NCBI GenBank assembly: GCA_030590265.1
Contig: JAUUYW010000244.1
Span: forward strand, 1-5,460
DNA: 5,460 nucleotides
Origin: Candidatus Krumholzibacteriia bacterium
Lineage (GTDB): Bacteria > Krumholzibacteriota > Krumholzibacteriia > LZORAL124-64-63
Reading direction: 5' to 3'
How positions within the stretch are numbered: the first letter of the stretch is position 1; the number at the start of each line of letters is the position of its first letter. The position numbers were made by a program, and so were the translations under genes. The notes under the pieces were generated by a model that ran no database searches, was not told the origin of the DNA, and worked only from the letters and a program-made list of their open reading frames with translations. Below, one piece after another: positions 1 through 5,460 of this stretch.

Positions 1-942
1 AATTTCCAGGGTCAGTTGTTGGGGCAACGATACTTGCACTTGCCCATCAAGACGATCGAGGCGCACTGTTGCCGTCGGGGAAGGATTGTTGATGGGCCCT
101 GGCCGGCCACCATCCTTGCGGAAATAACCGGCCACCGCGCGGACATCCACCGGGCCTAATGCCAACCGGCTGCTGCCCCAGAGTCCCCACTCTTCAAACC
201 AGGCATTTTGGCGCACGCGAGTGGTATCATCAGCGGTTTCCATAAAAGTCTGGTTGTGATCCAAATATTCGTAATCGTTGTCTGCTCGGCGACCATGGGC
301 CATCAGCAGGATGGATCGATCGCCCTCATCAGAGGATGTCCCCCAGGTCAACCGCCCACCAAGACTGCCAAAGCCACCGGCAAAAACTCCCGCTGCCAAA
401 CCATCGGCCTGGGATCGGGTGATCAGGTTGACTGCTCCGGCACCACCCATTCCGCCCAAACCACCAGGCACAACACCTCTGTGGATTTCAGCCCTGGAAA
501 AGCGTTCCACCGGCAGTAAAGACAAATCCACCGTACCACTTTGAGCATCATCCAAGGGCAGGCCATCGATAAAAATACGAATCTGGGCCGCCGAAGAGCC
601 TCGCAATGAAGGCACCGCCGCAAAACCCAATCCTCCATAGCGGCGCACTTGAAAACCCGCCGTGCGCCCAAGAATGTCAGCCAAATCCTTGTTGCCGGAT
701 TCATCTGTCAAATCAACAACCGTCACCATGCCGGCTGCCGAGGGAGTGATCGCATCACCCATGGCTCGGGCGCTGACCACCATGGTATCGCTGGCGGTGT
801 AGGCCATGGTGCCGGCATCCACGCCAAAGCTTGGCCCGGTCCAAACCATCAGGCACAACAAAGTCAGCGACAACGCCGTCGCCTTTTTTGGAAAGAAACC
901 TGTTCCTGGAAATCCCCTGCCGGGATAGAACGCCAAAGCCAT
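1..942 (-). CDS. btuB: TonB-dependent outer-membrane receptor, BtuB-like (N-terminal 314 residues; C-terminus outside window)
   Basis: Probable outer-membrane transporter that takes up a corrinoid (vitamin B12 or precursor) using TonB/proton-motive energy. The frame is open for 314 codons to the window edge, so at least half of a usual 600-700 residue receptor is missing. Visible in order: a signal peptide (Lys19-Lys20, hydrophobic 21-36, likely cleavage near residue 40), a TonB box at 52-58 (DTMVVSA), a plug domain about 60-176 with the typical PSLRG and IFIDGLPL motifs (111-130) and the closing GAGAVNLITR (167-176), then the first beta-barrel strands. The cobalamin riboswitch ending about 20 bases upstream gives the substrate; the protein alone would only say TonB-dependent receptor. 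The start is uncertain. ATG at 942 has GAGG only one base away, whereas TTG at 936 (third codon) has the same GAGG at 7 bases. No alternative start further in would keep a good signal peptide. Confidence 0.92.
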   Translation of the reverse strand, partial: MALAFYPGRGFPGTGFFPKKATALSLTLLCLMVWTGPSFGVDAGTMAYTASDTMVVSARAMGDAITPSAAGMVTVVDLTDESGNKDLADILGRTAGFQVRRYGGLGFAAVPSLRGSSAAQIRIFIDGLPLDDAQSGTVDLSLLPVERFSRAEIHRGVVPGGLGGMGGAGAVNLITRSQADGLAAGVFAGGFGSLGGRLTWGTSSDEGDRSILLMAHGRRADNDYEYLDHNQTFMETADDTTRVRQNAWFEEWGLWGSSRLALGPVDVRAVAGYFRKDGGRPGPINNPSPTATVRLDRLDGQVQVSLPQQLTLEI

Positions 943-959
943 ACCTCGCCCACGAAGGT
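943..959 (-). promoter_or_regulatory. Candidate Shine-Dalgarno-sequestering hairpin between riboswitch and receptor start
   Basis: Read on the minus strand, ACCT (959-956) pairs with AGGT (946-943). After one bulged T (955), CG (954-953) pairs with CG (948-947), leaving a TGGG loop. The 3' arm contains the whole GAGG ribosome-binding sequence (947-944) and touches the ATG at 942. It begins four bases after the riboswitch end, and no poly-T terminator follows, so control of translation is the simpler model. Pairing is read by eye; folding energy and competition with the riboswitch are not computed. Confidence 0.45.
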
Positions 960-962
960 GGT

Positions 963-1155
963 GGCAGGCCTTGAACCGGTCTCCTGGCTTACGGGTCGAT
1001 CTACTCCCTGCGCCTTCCCGATCTTCCCGTCCATCCTTGGTCGGTCACCTCCCTTGAGGTGTGATCAGTGGCTTTAAAATGCAGGTTTCGTCACCGTTTA
1101 CAGTGGCGGGGCCGCGCCGGACTTTAACCGGACTTCCGCTGGTTCACAGGCCGCA
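963..1155 (-). promoter_or_regulatory. Cobalamin riboswitch
   Basis: Minus-strand RNA element that binds a cobalamin and normally lowers expression of the downstream uptake gene when B12 is plentiful. Diagnostic pieces are present in the expected order. There is a 5' arm TGAACC (1146-1141) that pairs with GGTTCA near the 3' end (978-973), with GGCC arms (1152-1149 and 970-967) outside it. Then come the AGTCCGG..AGTCCGG segment (about 1134-1117), GCGGCCCCGCCACTGTAA (about 1116-1099), a perfect CACCTC-AAGG-GAGGTG hairpin (1061-1046), a GGGAAG motif, and the B12 box AAGCCAGGAGACC (990-978) closing with CCTGCC (968-963). About 190 nt is the usual size. A -10-like GATAAA (1169-1164) would place transcription start at the 5' edge, but no good -35 is visible. 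The element ends about 20 bases before the receptor gene. Confidence 0.95.
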
Positions 1156-1205
1156 ATTAACAATTTATCGAACGAGAGGATTCCTTCCTCCCGACAAATC
1201 AGACC

Positions 1206-2258
1206 TTACTCGGTGGAATAATCCCTGTCAAGGACACGCCGCCAAATTAACTCGTGATCAACAGGATCCTTGCTGGCAAAAAGGGCCAAATCGCCGTCGC
1301 CCTCAACATCGTCAACTCGAACTTGGAGCAGTGAATCAGGGTGCTGTTGTAGGAATTGTTCTTCAGTCAATGGACGATGCCGATGCCAGAAATCCCAGTG
1401 CCAAAGAAAAAATCGGCGCACCCGGCCGAGGCCTTTTTCGTCGTCGCCAAAATGCTCCAGGCCGAAATCAACGTACTGGCGCAGCACTGCCCAACGCTCA
1501 GGCATGGTGGGATCCCAGGGAGCATCGTCGGCAAATTCCTTGAAGATCCAGGGTTTGATCAACGCCCCCCGCGCCACCAGGAAAGATGAAACGGAGGTTT
1601 CGGACCGGCGCCGGCGCAAATCCCAGGGTGTGAGCAAATCACCATTGCCGATGACGGGAATATCCACAGCCTGAGCCACCTCGTCAATAGGCTCCCAGCG
1701 GGCGCTCGAACGATATCGTTGGGCGCGGGTGCGTCCGTGAACGGTGACGGCGTCGGCCCCTGCTTCTTCAATCAAACCGGCAATTTTTACGCAGTTGATT
1801 TTGTCCTTGGTATAACCCAGACGGATTTTCACTGACAGAGGCACATCCACGGCCGCGCGCACGGCCGCGACAACGGCCCCCAATTTACCAGGCCTCTTGA
1901 GCATGGCCGCACCCGAACCGTAGCGCACGACCAAATCGATAGGACAGCCGAAATTAAGATCAATGAATTTGGCTCCATGCTCCACGGCAATCACCGCGGC
2001 TTCGGCCATGATTTCTTCCCGCTTGCCCGCCAGCTGGACCCCAAAATCCGTTTCACTTTCGTGGTGACGAAGGAGAGGACGCTCACCGCCCTTGACCAGT
2101 TTGTGGGCCATCACCATCTCGCTGCAGGTGCGCACAGCGCCAAATTCACGGCACAACCGACGATACGGCAGGTTGCCGCCGGTGGCCATGGGAGCCATGA
2201 CCACCACATCGCGAAAGAAATCCCGGGCTTCTTTTCGATCCAAGGTTTTATCCACCAT
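1206..2258 (-). CDS. dus: tRNA-dihydrouridine synthase, Dus3-like
   Basis: FMN-dependent, NADPH-using enzyme that reduces specific uridines in tRNA to dihydrouridine in the cytoplasm. Numbering from the chosen ATG (350 residues): MAPM at 21-24, GVQLAG at 73-78 (FMN-contacting Gln75), NFGCP at 102-106 with the catalytic Cys105, Lys144 in SVKIR, His174 in VHGRTR, GNGD at 204-207 and ARGAL at 229-233, together the FMN TIM barrel. A helical C-terminal domain follows. Its YGLEHWG-like stretch (VDFGLEHFGDDEKG, 263-276), the GNLPYRRLCREFGA start and the CPIDLV active-site context recall eukaryotic Dus3 more than E. coli DusA, B or C. The eukaryotic CCCH zinc fingers are absent. Start: ATG at 2258 overlaps the upstream ferritin-like gene by 11 bases. 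An ATG at 2294 would overlap by 47 and add 12 residues; neither has a clear Shine-Dalgarno, so translational coupling is likely. The tRNA position modified cannot be told from sequence. Confidence 0.94.
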   Translation of the reverse strand: MVDKTLDRKEARDFFRDVVVMAPMATGGNLPYRRLCREFGAVRTCSEMVMAHKLVKGGERPLLRHHESETDFGVQLAGKREEIMAEAAVIAVEHGAKFIDLNFGCPIDLVVRYGSGAAMLKRPGKLGAVVAAVRAAVDVPLSVKIRLGYTKDKINCVKIAGLIEEAGADAVTVHGRTRAQRYRSSARWEPIDEVAQAVDIPVIGNGDLLTPWDLRRRRSETSVSSFLVARGALIKPWIFKEFADDAPWDPTMPERWAVLRQYVDFGLEHFGDDEKGLGRVRRFFLWHWDFWHRHRPLTEEQFLQQHPDSLLQVRVDDVEGDGDLALFASKDPVDHELIWRRVLDRDYSTE

Positions 2259-2781
2259 CCAACATGGCGTTGCCGTCGAATCCGGCAAAACCATCGGGAT
2301 CGGCCATGTAGTCGTAAGTATTCTTCAAAAGCATATAGTGGTTCTGTTCTTCTTCAGCCAGGTGTTTGAAGACAGACTTGGCCAGTTCGTGGTCAACAGA
2401 TTTGGCCGCATCGTTGTAAAGATGGAAACCGCGACGCTCCACTTCCATGGCGCCGTTGAGGATTTCCAGTTCCTCTTGTTGATGCTCATATGGGTCGTTG
2501 ACATCATCCATGGATTTCTGAAAGATGGCCCGCACATTCAGAGCGTGGTCAGCATCAACTTCGGGCAGCACATCAAGGGTATTTTCCTTGACCAGATCAT
2601 CTCGCATGCGCACCAGGTGGGCTTTGTGACCGGCCTCGTCCTTGGCCAGAGAGTTAAAAAGGTTGCGTTCCAAAACCGAGGGGGCGTTTTCTGCCCGGTC
2701 CAGAAAAAATGCCATTCCTTCTTCTTCGAAGGCAATGGCTTTCTCCAAAATTTCAACGCAGTGTTTCACATCGGCATTCAT
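2248..2781 (-). CDS. Rubrerythrin-type ferritin-like diiron protein
   Basis: A 177-residue four-helix ferritin-like protein, probably cytoplasmic, expected to bind a diiron centre and act in peroxide reduction or iron handling. Two repeated half-sites are visible. Glu20 lies in helix 1 (AFEEEGMAFF), followed by Glu49-x-x-His52 (DEAGH). Glu115 lies in helix 3 (EVERRGFHLY), followed by Glu145-x-x-His148 (EEEQNH). This is the rubrerythrin ligand layout. There is no CxxC pair, so the rubredoxin electron-transfer domain of classical rubrerythrin is missing and the electron partner is unknown. The Gly/Asp-rich tail (161-177) looks unstructured. The start is set by a strong GGAGG (2791-2787) five bases before ATG 2781; an ATG at 2832 in the same frame would add 17 residues but lacks such a site and lies over the likely promoter. 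It is first in a probable operon with the dihydrouridine synthase. Exact function within the family is not resolved. Confidence 0.91.
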   Translation of the reverse strand: MNADVKHCVEILEKAIAFEEEGMAFFLDRAENAPSVLERNLFNSLAKDEAGHKAHLVRMRDDLVKENTLDVLPEVDADHALNVRAIFQKSMDDVNDPYEHQQEELEILNGAMEVERRGFHLYNDAAKSVDHELAKSVFKHLAEEEQNHYMLLKNTYDYMADPDGFAGFDGNAMLDGG

Positions 2782-2802
2782 GTCATCCTCCGGATCGATT
2801 CG

Positions 2803-2832
2803 GTGATAGCTCAGATCGCACTGAACTTTCAA
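2803..2832 (-). promoter_or_regulatory. Putative promoter of the ferritin-like/dus operon
   Basis: On the minus strand, TTGAAA (2832-2827) matches five of six -35 consensus positions. TATCAC (2808-2803), 18 bases later, matches four of six -10 positions. Transcription would start near 2796, leaving a very short leader that still contains the GGAGG site. The -35 lies inside a palindrome, AACTTT-CA-AAAGTT on the plus strand (2824-2837), which could be an operator. Judged by eye only. Confidence 0.35.
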
Positions 2833-2890
2833 AAGTTAAGGCCCCTGGACCGTAATTTCCATGAAAATTCCGCATCAAATTCATGATCAA

Positions 2891-2937
2891 GTTGTATTTC
2901 GGCCTCGGAATTGTTAGGTTATCGTTTGAAATACAAC
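2891..2937. repeat. Perfect 10-bp inverted repeat with 27-base spacer
   Basis: GTTGTATTTC at 2891-2900 is the exact reverse complement of GAAATACAAC at 2928-2937. Two G-T pairs could extend the stem inward. It lies in the divergent intergenic region, upstream of any likely citrate synthase leader and outside the ferritin-like transcript. Paired regulator half-sites are therefore at least as likely as an RNA hairpin. Role unknown. Confidence 0.75.
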
Positions 2938-3002
2938 AGAGGGCGAGATATTCGAAATCCCCTGGAAATCATGGGGTTTAAGGATTTGTTTCGCTCACCA
3001 TG

Positions 3003-3026
3003 GCAATTGATTCAGCAATTGATTCA
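3003..3026. repeat. Perfect tandem duplication of a 12-bp unit upstream of citrate synthase
   Basis: GCAATTGATTCA occurs at 3003-3014 and again, with no gap, at 3015-3026. Each unit contains the palindrome CAATTG. The repeat ends 65 bases before the citrate synthase start codon. It could be a paired regulator site or a replication-slippage duplication; the sequence does not decide between them. Confidence 0.85.
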
Positions 3027-3091
3027 AGACGGCCGCCTCCAAGGTAATTTTGGAGCGTGGGACCACCATTCCAAACCCCAAGGAGGGCGTC

Positions 3092-4366
3092 ATGGCCAAG
3101 CTCCAAAACTCACTGGCAAAGAAAATCCCCGTATGGCGAGACGAGATTCGTACCCTGGTCAAAAAACATGGTGATCACAAGATCAGCGACGTGTCCATCG
3201 CCCAGGCCTATGGTGGCATGCGCGGGGTCAAGGGCATGGTTTGCGACACTTCTGAAGTTCCCCCCGAAACCGGCCTGCTGATTCGCGGCATTCCCGTGGG
3301 TGACCTGACCAAGAAAACTCCTGAAGATACCTTCTACCTTCTGTGCACGGGCGAGCTGCCCAACGCCCGTGACCGTCGCGCCCTCACCGAAGAGTTGAAC
3401 AGCCGGGCCAAGGTTCCTGCCTATGTGTGGAAGGTTCTTGAGGCCATGCCCAAAGACTCCCACCCCATGTGCATGCTCGACACTGCCATCCTTTGCATGC
3501 AGCGCGAAAGCAAATTTGTTAAGGCCTACAACTCGGGCGTGAGCAAGATGGATTTCTGGCAGCCCACCCTGGAAGATGGCCTCGACCTGCTGGCCAAGCT
3601 GCCTACCATCGCTGCTGGCATCTACCGCCTGCGCTTCAAAAAAGGCAAACGCATCAATCCCAAAAAGGGTTTGACCTGGGCCGAGAACTACGCACACATG
3701 CTGGGCATTGAAGACAAGAGCGGGGAATTTGCTGAATGCATGCGTCTGTACCTGGTGCTGCACAGTGACCACGAAGGTGGCAATGTTTCAGCTCACGCCT
3801 GTCATCTGGTCGGCTCTGCATTGAGCGATCCTTATTACAGTGTCTCCGCCGGGTTGAACGGACTGGCTGGCCCACTTCACGGATTGGCCAACCAGGAATG
3901 CCTGAACTGGATCCTGAACCTGAAGAAAAAATTCAAGGGCGTGCCCAGCGACGAACAGCTCACCCAGTATGCCTGGGATACGCTGAACGGCGGCAAAGTC
4001 ATTCCTGGTTATGGTCACGCGGTGCTGCGTGTCAGTGATCCCCGGTTCACTGCTTTCCGGGCCTTCGGCATGAAGCACTTCCCCGACGATCCTGTGATGG
4101 CCCTGGTCAACAAGGTCTTCGAGATCGTTCCCAAGGTGCTGACCGAGCAAGGCAAAGCCAAGAATCCCTGGCCTAACGTGGACGCCGGCAGTGGCGCCCT
4201 GTTGTACCACTACGGCATGCGCGAATTCAGTTACTACACGGTGCTGTTCTCGGTGAGCCGGGCTATGGGTATGCTGAGCCAGATGGTGATCGACCGGGCC
4301 ATGGGTTCGCCTATCGAACGGCCTAAGAGTGTTACTACCAAATGGCTGATGAGCCAGGTGAAGTAG
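3092..4366 (+). CDS. gltA: Citrate synthase, eukaryote-like type
   Basis: Condenses acetyl-CoA with oxaloacetate to citrate, the entry step of the TCA cycle, in the cytoplasm. The 424-residue protein is full length and matches mitochondrial citrate synthase closely along its length, without a transit peptide. Every active-site residue of the pig enzyme has a counterpart at a constant offset of 11: His227 (SDHEGG), His263 (GPLHGLANQE), His309 and Arg318 (PGYGHAVLR..DPR), Asp364 (NPWPNVD), Arg390 (SVSR) and Arg410 (IERPKS). Pig numbers are 238, 274, 320, 329, 375, 401 and 421. This family differs from the hexameric E. coli GltA type and is known from Geobacteraceae, among other bacteria. The start is fixed by AAGGAGG (3080-3086) five bases before ATG 3092; an in-frame ATG at 3050 would add 14 residues without such a site. 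It is a single-gene unit, closed by the terminator at 4396-4425. Confidence 0.97.
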   Translation: MAKLQNSLAKKIPVWRDEIRTLVKKHGDHKISDVSIAQAYGGMRGVKGMVCDTSEVPPETGLLIRGIPVGDLTKKTPEDTFYLLCTGELPNARDRRALTEELNSRAKVPAYVWKVLEAMPKDSHPMCMLDTAILCMQRESKFVKAYNSGVSKMDFWQPTLEDGLDLLAKLPTIAAGIYRLRFKKGKRINPKKGLTWAENYAHMLGIEDKSGEFAECMRLYLVLHSDHEGGNVSAHACHLVGSALSDPYYSVSAGLNGLAGPLHGLANQECLNWILNLKKKFKGVPSDEQLTQYAWDTLNGGKVIPGYGHAVLRVSDPRFTAFRAFGMKHFPDDPVMALVNKVFEIVPKVLTEQGKAKNPWPNVDAGSGALLYHYGMREFSYYTVLFSVSRAMGMLSQMVIDRAMGSPIERPKSVTTKWLMSQVK

Positions 4367-4395
4367 TTCTGGATAGCTAGTCCAGTTTTGCAATG

Positions 4396-4425
4396 GCCCC
4401 GGGCAATTTTGCCCGGGGCTTTTTT
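4396..4425 (+). terminator. Intrinsic terminator after citrate synthase
   Basis: GCCCCGGGC (4396-4404) and GCCCGGGGC (4411-4419) form a perfect 9-bp GC-rich stem around the loop AATTTT, followed directly by six Ts (4420-4425). The tail begins 30 bases after the citrate synthase stop codon. There is no matching T-run for the minus strand, so it acts on rightward transcripts and separates citrate synthase from the next gene. Confidence 0.94.
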
Positions 4426-4432
4426 GTTCTGG

Positions 4433-4466
4433 TTGTCCAAGGTAGAGCGGGATATAATGGCATTAT
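4433..4466 (+). promoter_or_regulatory. Putative promoter of the O-antigen ligase-like gene with overlapping palindrome
   Basis: A perfect -10 box TATAAT lies at 4453-4458, about 45 bases before the GTG start. The only -35-like sequence is TTGTCC (4433-4438), at a short 14-base spacing, so the promoter may be weak or depend on an activator. The palindrome ATAATG-G-CATTAT (4454-4466) covers most of the -10 box, a position where a bound repressor would block transcription. Judged by eye only. Confidence 0.45.
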
Positions 4467-4503
4467 CATTCTTTGAAAATGAAAATTAATTGAGGCTATC
4501 CAG

Positions 4504-5460
4504 GTGCGATTTTCCCGTCAAATTCTAATCCACCTCCTTTGGCTGCTGCCAGTTGCTTTCTGGCCGCATAGCAACTCCTATGGTGCCGCCAAATTCACGA
4601 TTTTGGCCCTGGCCACCAGCCTCTGGTTGGGCCATGCTGCCTGGCTGGAATGGCGTGGTCATTCGGGCCTGCCCCTGGGAAACCAGGGACTCACAATCTG
4701 GGGAAGCCTTGTTTTTCTCCTGGGCATAGGACTGTTCACTTCGGCCAATCCAACCCTGGTGGTGCGGACAGGCCTGCTGATAACCTTGTTTGCCATGGTA
4801 ACATTTCAAACTTCCAGACAGGTCGGTGGTCTTTCCAGACAACAACCGCTGCTGGTCGCTTTAACCCTGGGGGCTTCACTGGCTGCAATCTATGGTTTGC
4901 TGCAAATGGCCCAACTTCTGCCTGGGGCCCCACCCTCTTCGGGTTATCCTCCGGGAATCAGCACTCTCGGCAACCAGAATTATCTTGCGGGATTCCTGGC
5001 GGTGGCCTTTTGGCCAGCTCTGATCTTGTTGCGACAAACTCGATTGTGGTGGCAGCGGATCATTGTTGCTTCTGCCATGATACTGATTCTGGTTACTTTG
5101 GGTTTGGCCGGAGCCACTGGCCCCCAAGTGGCCATCCTCACGGCCATTGCTATGGTGTGTCCTTGTATGATCCTGGTGGAAAAGGGACGCAGTCGATTGG
5201 TTCCCTTCATTCTGGCTGGGCTGCTAATCTTGGTGGCCACATCAAGCCTCTGGTTTGTATTTGGCGCTCCTTTGCACAACAAACTTCTGGCGAATAACTA
5301 TGGAGATATCCGCAGGGCCGATTGGCTGTCAGCCAGAGAAATGCTGAAGCCAGCTCCGATCCTCGGCGTCGGGGCGGGCAACTACCTGGTGCAGTGGCCC
5401 GAGGCCAGAGCCCAATTATCAACCAACGGCATCGCCCCGGAAATACCTTCGGGTGCTCCC
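4504..5460 (+). CDS. O-antigen ligase/polymerase-like membrane protein (Wzy_C/WaaL family; N-terminal 319 residues)
   Basis: Probable inner-membrane glycosyl-transfer enzyme that polymerises a surface polysaccharide or joins it to lipid A or a protein on the periplasmic side. The frame stays open to the window edge. About nine hydrophobic helices are visible (roughly 5-20, 26-48, 63-79, 85-101, 115-138, 158-178, 184-203, 206-225 and 231-253), then a large polar loop. Family hallmarks are STLGNQNYLAGFLA (153-166), resembling the common TLGNPNYLAGF motif, and, in the loop, RRADWLSAREMLKPAPILGVG (270-290 less its last residue), resembling the R..W..A..M....P..G.G.G.Y signature. The missing C-terminus should hold further helices, and in some relatives TPR repeats. 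The start is GTG 4504, with GAGG (4492-4495) eight bases upstream; a stop at 4480 rules out a much longer form. Ligase and polymerase cannot be told apart here. It has its own promoter region, after the citrate synthase terminator. Confidence 0.84.
   Translation, partial: MRFSRQILIHLLWLLPVAFWPHSNSYGAAKFTILALATSLWLGHAAWLEWRGHSGLPLGNQGLTIWGSLVFLLGIGLFTSANPTLVVRTGLLITLFAMVTFQTSRQVGGLSRQQPLLVALTLGASLAAIYGLLQMAQLLPGAPPSSGYPPGISTLGNQNYLAGFLAVAFWPALILLRQTRLWWQRIIVASAMILILVTLGLAGATGPQVAILTAIAMVCPCMILVEKGRSRLVPFILAGLLILVATSSLWFVFGAPLHNKLLANNYGDIRRADWLSAREMLKPAPILGVGAGNYLVQWPEARAQLSTNGIAPEIPSGAP

Larger units (their letters stand above)
2782..3091. other. Divergent intergenic region between ferritin-like gene and citrate synthase
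   Basis: These 310 bases separate leftward and rightward transcription units and I see no credible gene in them. They hold the putative ferritin-like promoter (2803-2832), the 10-bp inverted repeat (2891-2937), the 12-bp tandem repeat (3003-3026) and the citrate synthase ribosome-binding site AAGGAGG (3080-3086). A citrate synthase promoter is only guessed: TTGAAA (2926-2931) with GATATT (2947-2952) at 15 bases spacing is the best pair I found, and it is weak. If correct, the leader would be about 130 bases and would contain the tandem repeat. Confidence 0.7.

Noticed and set aside
1176..1190. Hairpin GAGGA-TTCCT-TCCTC after the dus stop, considered as a terminator
   Set aside because: Only five base pairs and no T-run on the minus strand; dus transcripts may read into the riboswitch leader.
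208..1543. Plus-strand open frames over the receptor, riboswitch and the end of dus
   Set aside because: They are shadows of the minus-strand receptor, the structured RNA and dus, without supporting motifs.
2248..2781. Calling the ferritin-like protein a full rubrerythrin
   Set aside because: The rubredoxin domain with two CxxC pairs is absent, so only the ferritin-like part of the family name is supported.
2092..2886. A 264-codon plus-strand open frame over the ferritin-like and dus genes
   Set aside because: It is antisense to two genes with intact metal and active-site motifs and has no ribosome-binding site or recognisable domain.
2911..3174. Small open frame across the citrate synthase upstream region
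   Set aside because: It has no ribosome-binding site, overlaps the real citrate synthase start in another frame and contains the tandem repeat; composition is not protein-like.
4369..4385. Small hairpin CTGGA/TCCAG just after the citrate synthase stop codon
   Set aside because: A five-pair stem right before a far stronger terminator; no separate role is needed.
3110..4393. Two long minus-strand open frames (3110-3772 and 3788-4393) opposite citrate synthase
   Set aside because: They lie fully antisense to an unmistakable gene, show no recognisable domain and arise from its codon bias.
4650..5297. A 215-codon plus-strand open frame inside the O-antigen ligase-like region
   Set aside because: It is another frame of the membrane protein; its translation is Gly/Ser-rich with no membrane helices or family motif, while the GTG 4504 frame carries clear family motifs.

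Overview
The window looks like chromosomal DNA from a Gram-negative bacterium with a B12-responsive outer-membrane receptor and an envelope-polysaccharide enzyme. The exact phylum cannot be fixed from 5.5 kb. The citrate synthase is of the eukaryote-like type known from Geobacteraceae and some other bacteria, and the dihydrouridine synthase most resembles eukaryotic Dus3. Both would fit a deltaproteobacterial-type or deep-branching lineage, but that is inference. No mobile element, CRISPR array, tRNA or rRNA is visible.

Layout, minus-strand half. From the left edge to 942 is the N-terminal part of a TonB-dependent receptor (signal peptide, TonB box, plug, first barrel strands) that runs off the window. 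In front of it, at 963-1155, is a well-conserved cobalamin riboswitch, so the receptor is very probably a BtuB-type corrinoid transporter. A small hairpin at 943-959 pairs with the receptor's Shine-Dalgarno sequence and is a plausible switch for translation. Next come a complete Dus3-like tRNA-dihydrouridine synthase (1206-2258) and a rubrerythrin-type ferritin-like protein (2248-2781). These two overlap by 11 bases and probably form a two-gene operon, transcribed leftward.

Layout, plus-strand half. A 310-base divergent intergenic region (2782-3091) holds a probable ferritin promoter with an operator-like palindrome, a 10-bp perfect inverted repeat and a 12-bp perfect tandem repeat. It leads into a complete eukaryote-type citrate synthase (3092-4366), which ends in a textbook intrinsic terminator (4396-4425). 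A new transcription unit then begins with a perfect -10 box inside a palindrome, followed by an O-antigen ligase/polymerase-like membrane protein (4504 to the right edge, C-terminus missing).

The genes do not form one pathway: corrinoid uptake, tRNA modification, iron/peroxide handling, TCA-cycle entry and surface glycan assembly lie side by side. I see no convincing undescribed multi-gene system. The best leads are the bacterial Dus3-like enzyme, the hairpin joining riboswitch and start codon, and the repeats and palindromes in the two plus-strand promoter regions.
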